Shown here: one piece after another, positions 1 through 6,696 of the stretch
How positions within the stretch are numbered: position 1 is the first letter of the stretch
Layout: every line of letters starts with the position of its first letter
Assembly: GCA_002170825.1 (NCBI GenBank)
Contig: NHIA01000023.1
Location: forward strand, 1-7,512
Direction of reading: 5' to 3'
DNA from: Cyanobacteria bacterium TMED177
GTDB lineage: Bacteria; Cyanobacteriota; Cyanobacteriia; PCC-6307; Cyanobiaceae
DNA length: 7,512 nucleotides
Made by a program: the position numbers and the translations under genes
Notes under the pieces: model-generated
Seen by the model: the letters and a program-made list of their open reading frames with translations, nothing else
Databases searched by the model: none
What the model was told of the DNA's origin: nothing

Positions 1-35
<35 letters not shown>

Positions 36-47
36 GAGCACTCAAAA

Positions 48-53
48 ATCATA
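48..53 (-). promoter_or_regulatory. Likely -10 box of the initiator tRNA promoter
   Basis: On the minus strand positions 53 to 48 read TATGAT, one mismatch from the sigma-70 -10 consensus. It is preceded by TG and followed by TTTTGAG. A start about seven bases downstream, near position 41, would leave a leader of about six bases before the tRNA at 35, suitable for RNase P processing. No convincing -35 hexamer is visible 16-19 bases upstream (CTGTGT or TTCTGT are poor matches), and the hairpin at 57-74 occupies that place. The call rests on the match and its position only. Confidence 0.45.
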
Positions 54-56
54 CAG

Positions 57-74
57 GTCGGTGTCGCCCGACAC
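57..74 (-). terminator. Small hairpin after the asparaginase gene, possible weak terminator
   Basis: Two mutually exclusive 5-bp stems can form on the minus-strand transcript just after the asparaginase stop. One is GTGTC/GACAC (74-70 with 65-61, loop GGGC). The other is GTCGG/CCGAC (72-68 with 61-57, loop of six). A run of five T residues follows at 48-44, but 8-12 nt after the stem rather than directly, and the same T-run lies inside the tRNA promoter. It is therefore not a canonical intrinsic terminator and may only be a 3' end-protecting structure. Confidence 0.28.
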
Positions 75-83
75 AGAAAGACT

Positions 84-1061
84 TCAGCTTTGCTGAAACC
101 TCAAGGCTCCTTGCACCTCCAGGCTGACTCCTGGATTGACAATCAGCACCTGCTCCTCGAGTTCTTCGAGTCCAAGTGGTGTCAACCACTCCAGCTGCCG
201 CAGAAGATGCAGGGCAACAGCCTGTTTGGCTCTGCGAGAGCCATCCTCCACCTTGATGGCAACCCCAAGATCCTTCCCGACCCGACTCAGGCACTGAATG
301 CCTTCGGCACCACCCTTGGACAGCACTTGTCCGTGGCTGCGACGCATCAGCTCAGTATCAAACCGTCCATCCCCAGCCACCAGATCGGGGTGCGCCAGCA
401 TCGCGCGGCTGATCTGCTCCAGTTCCGCCTGACGTGAGGCGCCGAGATGGGCATAGAGCAGTGCCATCTGCGCCAGTTGAAGTCGGAGCGTTGGTGCACC
501 ACAGTCGTCGCGGGCTGCCACAAGCTCATCGGCCGGTAGACCCAGCAGCTCAGCCACCCGACGGTTCACTTCCACCTGAAGCGGGTGGTCGCTTTGCAGG
601 TAGGTGTCGAGCGGCCATGCCATTTTTCGGCTGGTCGCCAGGAAAGCCGCATGCTTGCCGGAGCAGTTGTGCTGCAGCGGGCTGTCGCCACCGGATGGGA
701 CAGGGCATTGCAGATGATCGGCATCCAATTCGGCGTTCCAGAGCAACTTGAAGGCCTCACGGGCATGGGCAATGCTGCCGCTATGGGATGCACAGCTGAT
801 GGCGATGCCCCGATCCCCCACCTCCATCGCTGCAGCAGCACCGCTGCTCAGAAAGGGCAGCGCCTGAAACGGCTTCAGTGCTGAACGGATGAACGTTTCA
901 TAACCCGATTGACCGGAAGACATCAGCACACGGCCACGACCATCGCAAACCACCGCATGCACCCGATGCACCGATTCCTGGATGCATCCCCTTCGCAGGA
1001 CGACCTCGAGAGGTGCCGAACCGGAGCGGGACGCACCACTGAAACCGGAGGAAAGGCTCAT
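84..1061 (-). CDS. L-asparaginase, ReAV-type (asparaginase II / PF06089 family)
   Basis: The 325-residue soluble protein is predicted to hydrolyse L-asparagine to aspartate and ammonia in the cytoplasm. It has the motifs of the Rhizobium etli inducible asparaginase family, which is unrelated to E. coli AnsA/AnsB: SALKPFQALP with the Ser60/Lys63 pair, SCASHSG (Cys90, Ser92), NCSGKH (Cys133, Lys136), DDCG (Cys187), KGGAEG (Lys249) and KVEDGSRRA near 270-278. In the R. etli enzyme the equivalents of Ser60/Lys63 are catalytic, and Cys133, Lys136 and Cys187 hold a zinc ion. There is no signal peptide. Length is normal for the family. ATG at 1061 is the only start available: no in-frame start lies upstream and the first motifs follow soon after. 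No clear Shine-Dalgarno is present (AGCGAAGGG abuts the ATG), so translation may depend on coupling to the CGLD27 gene, whose stop lies 17 nt upstream. Last protein gene of the leftward train. Family assignment is firm; substrate is inferred. Confidence 0.92.
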   Translation of the reverse strand: MSLSSGFSGASRSGSAPLEVVLRRGCIQESVHRVHAVVCDGRGRVLMSSGQSGYETFIRSALKPFQALPFLSSGAAAAMEVGDRGIAISCASHSGSIAHAREAFKLLWNAELDADHLQCPVPSGGDSPLQHNCSGKHAAFLATSRKMAWPLDTYLQSDHPLQVEVNRRVAELLGLPADELVAARDDCGAPTLRLQLAQMALLYAHLGASRQAELEQISRAMLAHPDLVAGDGRFDTELMRRSHGQVLSKGGAEGIQCLSRVGKDLGVAIKVEDGSRRAKQAVALHLLRQLEWLTPLGLEELEEQVLIVNPGVSLEVQGALRFQQS

Positions 1062-1078
1062 CCCTTCGCTGACGCGCT

Positions 1079-1573
1079 TCAGAGAGCCTGACAGAGGCTG
1101 GCCCCACCAAGGATGAGTCCGGCGGCCATGGCCATCGCTCGGCTGAGGCGACCAAGAATCGGCCTCACCTCATGACGGGCCACCAACAAATCCCTGTTGC
1201 GCCAGGACTGGGGTTTTTCCCAGATTTGGCCGTCGTACCAACCGGATTCCTCATATTCGACGTTCTCCGACAGGAGACGCTTCATCACGTAGGTCCAACC
1301 GAGCCACTGGCGCATCAGCAACAGCAAGGGCAACACCAGTGCGGCGACAGCACCTGCGACGACCAAACGCGGTGGATCGGCCTTGAGAGTCCAGCTTCCA
1401 CTGGCCACCAAAGTGCACACCGGCAACATCAGCAACCAGCTGAACAACAAACTGCGCTTCAGATGGGGAACATCACCGGCAGGCCAGGAAAAAAACCAAG
1501 ACTCTGTGAGTTGGAGGAACTCCTCCAGAGGTCTCTGTTCAGGGGGCACAGGACATGAGACACCCTCGTCCAT
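1079..1573 (-). CDS. CGLD27-family (DUF1230) membrane protein
   Basis: This is a 164-residue protein of the CGLD27 family (conserved in green lineage and diatoms), found in cyanobacteria and plastid-bearing eukaryotes and without a known biochemical function. Visible family marks are the N-terminal CPVPPEQRPLEEF (residues 7-19), LTESWFFSW (22-30), and EYEESGWYDGQIWEKP (106-121), followed by a basic stretch. Three hydrophobic segments are visible: about 41-58, 69-92 and 147-163, so it is probably an integral membrane protein, in the thylakoid or plasma membrane. The open frame reaches 1660, but ATG at 1573 is chosen because the family begins just before CPVPPEQ and GAGGAG sits 6 nt upstream. 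It follows rsfS after 10 nt and precedes the asparaginase by 17 nt, so co-transcription is very likely. Family call is firm, function unknown. Confidence 0.92.
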   Translation of the reverse strand: MDEGVSCPVPPEQRPLEEFLQLTESWFFSWPAGDVPHLKRSLLFSWLLMLPVCTLVASGSWTLKADPPRLVVAGAVAALVLPLLLLMRQWLGWTYVMKRLLSENVEYEESGWYDGQIWEKPQSWRNRDLLVARHEVRPILGRLSRAMAMAAGLILGGASLCQAL

Positions 1574-1579
1574 GCAGGA

Positions 1580-1585
1580 CTCCTC
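1580..1585 (-). promoter_or_regulatory. Strong Shine-Dalgarno (GAGGAG) of the CGLD27 gene, overlapping the rsfS stop
   Basis: On the minus strand the rsfS stop TGA and the ribosome binding site share bases: TGAGGAG, then six bases, then ATG at 1573. This decides the CGLD27 start against the 29-codon upstream extension. It also suggests that ribosomes ending on rsfS reinitiate on the next gene. It is the only textbook Shine-Dalgarno I see in the window. Confidence 0.8.
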
Positions 1586-1940
1586 ACTTGGCCGAGGGTA
1601 GGAAGTCCCTACTCTCGCCGTGACTCCAGAAGGCTTCCAGGTCGTAATAACCGCGCTCATCCGGCATCAGAACGTGCACGATCAGTTCTCCGTAATCCAG
1701 CAGGGCCCAGCGACCTTCCTGCAGCCCCTCCTTGCGCAGGGGCAACCGTTCTGCCTCGATCTCCAGCCGATCCTCCACTGAACGGGCAATGGCCCGGACC
1801 TGCACGTCCGATTGGCCTCCGGCGATGACCAACCAGTCCGCCAGGCTGGACACGTCTTCAACACGAATCAGACGGATATCTGAAGCCTTGCGGTCATCGC
1901 AGGCATCAGCTGCGAGATCAGCCAGCTGCTGGCTATCCAT
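1584..1940 (-). CDS. rsfS: Ribosomal silencing factor RsfS (RsfA / Iojap / DUF143)
   Basis: The 118-residue protein belongs to the RsfS/Iojap family, which binds protein uL14 on the large ribosomal subunit and blocks joining with the small subunit, lowering translation under nutrient limitation or in stationary phase. The single domain is complete: LADLAADACDDRKASDI near the start, VSSLADWLVIAGGQSDVQVRAIA (residues 30-52, the most conserved part), and the C-terminal signature WALLDYGELIVHVL (78-91) with RGYYDLEAFW (96-105). Length fits the family (E. coli about 105). The open frame runs further upstream to 2153, but that part is antisense-register coding sequence of DUF3318; ATG at 1940 matches the family start. 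Its first 8 bases (ATGGATAG) overlap the last codons of DUF3318, so translational coupling is likely. The CGLD27 gene follows after 10 nt. Confidence 0.95.
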   Translation of the reverse strand: MDSQQLADLAADACDDRKASDIRLIRVEDVSSLADWLVIAGGQSDVQVRAIARSVEDRLEIEAERLPLRKEGLQEGRWALLDYGELIVHVLMPDERGYYDLEAFWSHGESRDFLPSAK

Positions 1941-2568
1941 AGACGTTCTCGCTTGTGACCGAGCTGCGGGACCCTTCCTGCTGGGCCATTTCGGCCCTTG
2001 CTTTGCTGGCACTCTTGCGCAGCGCCTCCAGACGGTCCTCGTAAAAACTACGGCGTTTCTTCTTGCGGGTCTGCTCGACAAGCTCCTTGAGAGCACCGCC
2101 AAGACTGCGATAGGCGTTGGGAACGGAATACCCGAATCGGCAGGCCAGATCAATGGCGCGCTCGTCAGCGCTGATGGCGTCCTGCAGGCGTTTTTCAGAA
2201 TTGTTTTTCAGGTACAGCCGGTATCCCGCGAAACCAGACAATCCGAGCGCCATCAACAGCAACAGCCCGTCCTGCACCCAGAGTTCTCCGATCGCCCCAC
2301 CCAGACCGATGGCAAGTGCCGCCATTTCCCAGCCATCCCGGGGAATCGCGTCGTTCTGAATGCGACCGACCTCATGCCAGAACAACAGGTTCCGGTGATC
2401 CAACGCCATGGCATCCCACGACTCCAGGTCCACCTGAATCTCAACCTCATCACGGCCGATCTCCTCGAGGGTGATCAGAGGAGGATCGACTGCAGCAGCT
2501 GATTCCACAAACACCCAGCTCTGCATTTCCGGCGGCAGCAACCCCTTCAGGCGCTGGAGCTCACTCAT
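1933..2568 (-). CDS. DUF3318 family cyanobacterial membrane protein
   Basis: The 211-residue protein matches the DUF3318 family of unknown function, which is conserved across cyanobacteria. Recognisable blocks are [18 protein letters not shown] (1-18), [13 protein letters not shown] (40-52), [14 protein letters not shown] (60-73), [23 protein letters not shown] (79-101), and a basic, probably cytoplasmic C-terminus with [13 protein letters not shown] (145-157) and [25 protein letters not shown] (169-193). One or two membrane passes lie around 84-118. ATG at 2568 is chosen because the family usually begins [14 protein letters not shown] at 2595 or ATG at 2592 would add 9 or 8 residues and cannot be excluded. 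No clear Shine-Dalgarno serves any of the three. It is the first gene of the leftward train, divergent from carB, and overlaps rsfS by 8 nt. Function is unknown; constant company with rsfS is only suggestive. Confidence 0.9.
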   Translation of the reverse strand: MSELQRLKGLLPPEMQSWVFVESAAAVDPPLITLEEIGRDEVEIQVDLESWDAMALDHRNLLFWHEVGRIQNDAIPRDGWEMAALAIGLGGAIGELWVQDGLLLLMALGLSGFAGYRLYLKNNSEKRLQDAISADERAIDLACRFGYSVPNAYRSLGGALKELVEQTRKKKRRSFYEDRLEALRKSASKARAEMAQQEGSRSSVTSENVYG

Positions 2569-2662
2569 CGCGTCCAAGACCCCGCATGACATCACGGTAG
2601 CGAGGACCGGGCGTCACAAGCTGCGTGAGAGGCTGAGGACGTTTGGCCTGAAGCGAGCGCCC
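2569..2662. promoter_or_regulatory. Divergent intergenic region between DUF3318 and carB
   Basis: These 94 nt must hold, or lie next to, the promoters for the leftward rsfS train and the rightward carB gene, since the two are transcribed apart. I see no good -10/-35 pair on either strand and no GTA-N8-TAC site for NtcA. The only symmetry is a short inverted repeat, TCAC-N7-GTGA at 2614-2628, too short to call an operator. Promoters may overlap the start of DUF3318 or of carB. The role is inferred from gene arrangement, not from a motif. Confidence 0.35.
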
Positions 2663-5600
2663 ATGCCACGGAGGACCGATCTTCATCGAATCCTTTTGCT
2701 GGGTTCGGGTCCGATCGTGATCGGACAGGCCTGTGAATTCGACTATTCCGGAACACAAGCCTGCAAGGCACTCCGTGCAGAGGGCTACCAGGTGATCCTG
2801 GTGAACTCCAATCCGGCGTCGATCATGACCGACCCGGAGATGGCGGATCGGACCTACATCGAACCGCTCACGCCCGAGGTGGTCACCCGGGTGATTGAGC
2901 AGGAACGTCCGGATGCCTTGCTGCCGACCATGGGTGGACAGACCGCCCTCAATCTGGCGGTGACGCTGGCTGAGAGCGGCGTTCTCGAGCGCCATGGGGT
3001 TGAGCTGATCGGTGCCGATCTGCAGGCCATCCAGAAGGCAGAGGACCGTCTGCTGTTCAAACAGGCGATGGAACGCATCGGGGTCAAGGTCTGCCCCTCC
3101 GGCATTGCCTCCACCCTGGAAGAAGCCGAAGCGGTGGGTGCCGCCATCGGCAGCTTTCCGCGGATCATTCGCCCCGCCTTCACCCTCGGCGGCAGTGGCG
3201 GGGGGATCGCATACAACCCGGAGGAGTACGCCGCCATCTGCAAAAGCGGTCTGGAGGCCAGCCCGGTTTCTCAGATCCTGATCGAGCAATCCCTGCTGGG
3301 CTGGAAGGAATTCGAGCTGGAGGTGATGCGCGATCTGGCTGACAACGTCGTGATCGTGTGCAGCATCGAGAACCTCGATCCCATGGGAGTGCACACCGGT
3401 GATTCGATCACCGTGGCACCGGCCCAGACGTTGACTGATCGGGAATACCAGCGGTTGCGAGACCAGTCCATAGCGATCATCCGTGAAATCGGCGTGGCTA
3501 CTGGGGGCAGCAACATCCAGTTCGCCATCAACCCGGCGAATGGCGATGTGGTGGTGATTGAAATGAATCCCCGTGTGAGTCGTTCCTCGGCCTTGGCGAG
3601 CAAGGCCACAGGTTTCCCGATCGCCAAGATCGCGGCCCGACTTGCCGTTGGATACACCCTCGACGAAATCCTTAACGACATCACCGGCAAAACACCGGCC
3701 TGCTTTGAGCCCACGATCGATTACGTGGTGACGAAGATCCCACGCTTTGCCTTCGAGAAATTCCGAGGCAGCCCAGCCGTTCTCACCACATCGATGAAAT
3801 CGGTGGGCGAAGCCATGGCGATCGGTCGCTGCTTCGAGGAATCGTTCCAGAAAGCGATGCGCTCTCTGGAAACCGGCCATGCCGGTTGGGGTGGAGATCG
3901 GGCAGAACCGGACGTCAGCGACTCCGACATCGATCGGATGCTGCGAACGCCGTCGCCGGAGCGCATTCTTTTTGTTCGCACCGCCATGCTGCGCGGCCGC
4001 AGCGATCAGCAGATCCATCGCATCAGCAGCATCGATCCCTGGTTCCTGGCGAAGCTGCGGCGGATCCTCGATGCCGAAGCGAGTTTCCTGAAGGGTCGTG
4101 CACTCAATGACCTCAACGCGAAAGAGCTGTTGTCGATCAAACAGCTCGGCTTCTCTGACCGCCAGATCGCCTGGCAAGTGGGCACAGACGAGCTCAGTGT
4201 TCGCAGTCGGCGCCATGCCCTAGGCATCCGGGCAGTGTTCAAAACGGTGGACACCTGCGCCGCGGAATTCGCCTCCACAACCCCATACCACTATTCGACC
4301 TACGAGCGACCGCTGCAGAGGCTGAATGACGATGGCTCGCTCACTGTTCTGGCCGCCGCAACGGAGGTGTCTCACAACAGCAGCGGACGCAAGATGATGA
4401 TCCTCGGCGGTGGACCCAACCGGATCGGCCAGGGCATCGAATTCGATTACTGCTGCTGCCATGCCTCCTTCGCTGCGCAAGAGCGGGGCATCACCACGGT
4501 GATGGTGAACAGCAACCCCGAAACCGTCTCCACCGACTACGACACGAGCGACAGCCTCTACTTCGAACCGCTCACCCTTGAGGATGTGCTGAACGTGATC
4601 GAAGCGGAGCGGCCTGATGGTGTTGTGGTGCAGTTCGGCGGCCAGACCCCCCTCAAGCTGGCGATCCCTCTGCTCAACTGGCTGAAGACCCCAGAGGGCC
4701 AGGCAACGGGCACCAGCATCTGGGGCACCTCCCCGGAATCGATTGACCGTGCCGAAGACCGGGAGCAGTTCGAGGCGATCCTGAGCGAACTCGAGATCCG
4801 CCAGCCTCGGCACGGCCTCGCCCGCAGTGAGTCGGAAGCGCGAGACATCGCGGCACGGGTCGGCTACCCGGTTGTGGTTCGCCCCTCCTACGTCTTGGGC
4901 GGTCGCGCCATGGAGGTGGTCTTCGACGAACAGGAACTCAACCGCTACATGCTGGAGGCGGTGCAGGTGGAGCCCGACCATCCCGTCCTGATCGATCAGT
5001 ACCTGGAGAATGCCGTTGAGGTCGACGTTGATGCGCTTTGTGATCGCGAGGGACGCGTCGTCATTGGCGGCCTGATGGAGCACATCGAACCCGCGGGAAT
5101 CCACTCAGGTGATTCGGCCTGCTGCCTGCCTGCGGTTTCCCTTGGAACAGGCGCTCTATCCACCATTCGCGAGTGGAGCCGAGACTTGGCTCTCGCCCTG
5201 AAGGTTCAGGGCCTGATCAACCTTCAATTCGCCGTGCAACGCGACGCCGACGGCCACGAAATCGTTTACATCATCGAAGCCAACCCCAGAGCCTCACGCA
5301 CGGTGCCGTTTGTCGCCAAAGCCACCGGCCAACCGCTGGCCCGCATTGCCACACGCCTGATGGCAGGGGAGAGCCTGGTGGAGGTTGGCCTAGAGCACGA
5401 GCCGATACCACCGTTGCAAACGATCAAGGAAGCGGTGCTTCCGTTCAGGCGTTTTCCCGGATCAGACACCGTATTAGGCCCCGAGATGCGGTCCACCGGT
5501 GAGGTGATGGGTTCGGCCGACAGCTTCGGCATGGCCTATGCCAAAGCGGAACTGGGTGCTGGAGAAGCGTTGCCCACAGATGGAACCGTGTTCCTCTCCA

Positions 5601-5986
5601 CCCACAACCGCGACAAACCCGCCCTGATTCCCGTGGCTGAAAGCCTCATCGACCTGGGATTTGAACTGATGGCCACCTCCGGCACCGCCGATGCCCTCAA
5701 GCAGGCTGGGCTGCACGTCACCTCTGTGCTGAAAGTGCATGAGGGGCGTCCCAACATTGAGGACCTGATCCGCTCCAATCAGGTGCAGCTGGTGATCAAC
5801 ACACCCATTGGCCGACAGGCGGCCCACGACGACAAATACCTGCGCAGGGCAGCCCTCGATTACGCCGTGCCGACCGTGACGACACTGGCGGGAGCCAGGG
5901 CTGCCGTTGAGGCGATCGCAACCCTGCAAAGCCAACCCATGCTCAGCATCAACGCGCTCCAGGACGTGCATGCCCCTCGAGGCTGA
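2663..5986 (+). CDS. carB: Carbamoyl-phosphate synthase large subunit CarB
   Basis: The 1107-residue cytoplasmic protein works with CarA, which supplies ammonia from glutamine. It makes carbamoyl phosphate from bicarbonate, ammonia and two ATP for arginine and pyrimidine synthesis. The two homologous synthetase halves are complete. In the first, [20 protein letters not shown] (11-30), [16 protein letters not shown] (170-185) and metal ligands E300 and N302 in [13 protein letters not shown]. In the second, [16 protein letters not shown] (581-596), [11 protein letters not shown] (740-750), and E872/N874 in [10 protein letters not shown]. The oligomerisation region lies at about 405-550. The C-terminal MGS allosteric domain (about 970-1107) has TSGTA (1005-1009) and [13 protein letters not shown] (1024-1036), the site that binds UMP and ornithine in E. 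coli. It exceeds the E. coli protein (1073) mainly through inserts near 549-580 and 668-687. ATG at 2663 gives the standard N-terminus ([10 protein letters not shown]); the open frame from 2471 is antisense to DUF3318. Only a weak ribosome site (GAAGCGAG) precedes it. carA is not in the window. Confidence 0.98.
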   Translation: MPRRTDLHRILLLGSGPIVIGQACEFDYSGTQACKALRAEGYQVILVNSNPASIMTDPEMADRTYIEPLTPEVVTRVIEQERPDALLPTMGGQTALNLAVTLAESGVLERHGVELIGADLQAIQKAEDRLLFKQAMERIGVKVCPSGIASTLEEAEAVGAAIGSFPRIIRPAFTLGGSGGGIAYNPEEYAAICKSGLEASPVSQILIEQSLLGWKEFELEVMRDLADNVVIVCSIENLDPMGVHTGDSITVAPAQTLTDREYQRLRDQSIAIIREIGVATGGSNIQFAINPANGDVVVIEMNPRVSRSSALASKATGFPIAKIAARLAVGYTLDEILNDITGKTPACFEPTIDYVVTKIPRFAFEKFRGSPAVLTTSMKSVGEAMAIGRCFEESFQKAMRSLETGHAGWGGDRAEPDVSDSDIDRMLRTPSPERILFVRTAMLRGRSDQQIHRISSIDPWFLAKLRRILDAEASFLKGRALNDLNAKELLSIKQLGFSDRQIAWQVGTDELSVRSRRHALGIRAVFKTVDTCAAEFASTTPYHYSTYERPLQRLNDDGSLTVLAAATEVSHNSSGRKMMILGGGPNRIGQGIEFDYCCCHASFAAQERGITTVMVNSNPETVSTDYDTSDSLYFEPLTLEDVLNVIEAERPDGVVVQFGGQTPLKLAIPLLNWLKTPEGQATGTSIWGTSPESIDRAEDREQFEAILSELEIRQPRHGLARSESEARDIAARVGYPVVVRPSYVLGGRAMEVVFDEQELNRYMLEAVQVEPDHPVLIDQYLENAVEVDVDALCDREGRVVIGGLMEHIEPAGIHSGDSACCLPAVSLGTGALSTIREWSRDLALALKVQGLINLQFAVQRDADGHEIVYIIEANPRASRTVPFVAKATGQPLARIATRLMAGESLVEVGLEHEPIPPLQTIKEAVLPFRRFPGSDTVLGPEMRSTGEVMGSADSFGMAYAKAELGAGEALPTDGTVFLSTHNRDKPALIPVAESLIDLGFELMATSGTADALKQAGLHVTSVLKVHEGRPNIEDLIRSNQVQLVINTPIGRQAAHDDKYLRRAALDYAVPTVTTLAGARAAVEAIATLQSQPMLSINALQDVHAPRG

Positions 5987-6008
5987 GGGCACGGGGTGAT
6001 GGGTAGGG
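5987..6008 (+). other. Putative G-quadruplex motif directly after the carB stop
   Basis: Starting on the base after the carB stop, the plus strand has four G tracts: GGG (5987-5989), GGGG (5993-5996), GGG (6001-6003) and GGG (6006-6008). They are separated by CAC, TGAT and TA, which fits the canonical G3-N1-7 pattern. It would form on the coding strand and in the mRNA, in the gap before the DUF3386 gene. The motif is seen directly; that it folds or acts in the cell is inference, and in GC-rich DNA such motifs also occur by chance. Confidence 0.5.
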
Positions 6009-6033
6009 TTGCTGTATCTGCACCCATGCCGTG
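5990..6033 (+). promoter_or_regulatory. Possible start-codon-masking hairpin before the DUF3386 gene
   Basis: ATGGGT (5999-6004) pairs perfectly with ACCCAT (6022-6027). Outside it CACGG (5990-5994) pairs with CCGTG (6029-6033), leaving an internal loop (GGTG opposite G) and a 17-nt apical loop. The outer helix contains the whole GTG start of the DUF3386 gene, so the fold would hide it. It reuses three of the four G tracts of the quadruplex motif, so the two folds exclude each other. Pairing is seen by eye; stability and function are not shown. No U-tract follows, so it is not a terminator. Confidence 0.35.
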
Positions 6034-6696
6034 ACCGCTTCCGCCCCCGTCAAACCCGGCAGCGATCTGCGGGAGGTGTTCCGTCGTGCTTACGAGAACC
6101 GTTACACCTGGGAGCCTGGTTTCTCGGGATACAAAGGTCGCTGCATCTGGCAACAGGATGATCAACGGGTGGAAGGACACTTTGAGATCGGGGCTGATCT
6201 GAAAGCCAAGGTGGAGGGCATTGAGGATGAGCAGGTGCTCAAGGCCATCAATTCCCAGCTGTGGGAGGTGGCGATCCACCGTGTGCGCCGGAGCTTTGAA
6301 CAGACCCATGGCGAGAACACCTTCACGGCGGGTGACACCGATGCCGTGGGCACCGAAGTGCTGGTGGGCGGCAAGGGTGAGGGGGATCGCTACCGGATCA
6401 AAGGAGATGTGGTGACGATGGTGCACCGCCACATCCACGGAACAGTGGTCACGATCTTCACGACCGCGGTGACCGACACCGGTTCGGGCTACCTCAGCCA
6501 CACCTACACCAGCCAATACGCCGATCCCACCAGTGGTGAAGCCCGCGGTGGGCGCAGCAGCTTCAAGGACACGTTTGTGGCACTACCAGGAGGTGGGCCA
6601 TGGGTGCTTCAGGAGCGGGTGATCGACACTGAGGCTCAAAGCGACACACCGGCGGGTTCGCAGACCTTCCGTTTCGAAGATCTGGAAGCACTTTGA
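6031..6696 (+). CDS. DUF3386 family cyanobacterial protein
   Basis: The 221-residue protein matches DUF3386, a family widespread in cyanobacteria with no assigned function. The family-like beginning is REVFRRAYENRYTWEPGFSGYKG (14-36), followed by an alternating, probably beta-rich fold: VEGHFEIGADLKAKVEGIEDEQV (47-69), HRVRRSFEQTHGENTF (83-98), DRYRIKGDVVTMVHRHIHG (119-137), and GSGYLSHTYTSQYADP (151-166). It has no signal peptide or membrane segment, so it should be soluble. GTG at 6031 is the only sensible start: the nearest ATG, at 6026, is out of frame and hits TGA after two codons. No Shine-Dalgarno is visible and the start may be masked by local RNA structure. It lies 44 nt after carB and 55 nt before the symporter gene, same strand, so it may be read through from carB. 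A run His132-x-His134-x-His136 is notable. Function unknown. Confidence 0.9.
   Translation: MTASAPVKPGSDLREVFRRAYENRYTWEPGFSGYKGRCIWQQDDQRVEGHFEIGADLKAKVEGIEDEQVLKAINSQLWEVAIHRVRRSFEQTHGENTFTAGDTDAVGTEVLVGGKGEGDRYRIKGDVVTMVHRHIHGTVVTIFTTAVTDTGSGYLSHTYTSQYADPTSGEARGGRSSFKDTFVALPGGGPWVLQERVIDTEAQSDTPAGSQTFRFEDLEAL

Noticed and set aside
2353..2400. HE pair in DUF3318 ([10 protein letters not shown]) as a zinc protease motif
   Set aside because: The second histidine of HExxH is missing and the block is a fixed part of the DUF3318 family, which is not known as a protease.
1732..2502. Plus-strand 256-codon frame opposite rsfS and DUF3318
   Set aside because: It is in the same mirrored register as DUF3318 and its translation resembles no known family. 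The minus-strand genes are clear family members.
2471..2662. 64-codon in-frame upstream extension of carB
   Set aside because: CarB proteins normally start right at MP(K/R)RTD, encoded at 2663. The extension runs antisense through the start of DUF3318 and has no CarB-like or transit-like sequence.
5912..5919. HIP1 octamer GCGATCGC
   Set aside because: Only one copy is seen in 7.5 kb, inside carB. This is not the enrichment seen in freshwater cyanobacteria and does not merit a repeat annotation; it helps only in pointing to a marine type.
2561..5992. Very long minus-strand open frames opposite carB (551, 294 and 172 codons), all in one register
   Set aside because: Their codons line up exactly with carB codons on the other strand, so they are interrupted only where carB uses TTA, CTA or TCA. 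Those codons are rare in this GC-rich gene; for example Leu520 is CTA at 4220-4222 and gives the stop between the first two frames. The translations resemble no protein family I know and are low in complexity. Codon-bias artefact.
6004..6020. Possible -10 boxes (TAGGGT, TGTATC) ahead of the DUF3386 gene
   Set aside because: Both are poor matches and no -35 is found at the right distance. They cannot be told from chance.
5860..6516. Minus-strand 218-codon frame opposite the end of carB and the DUF3386 gene
   Set aside because: Mirrored register of the DUF3386 gene; no family resemblance and it crosses two real genes.
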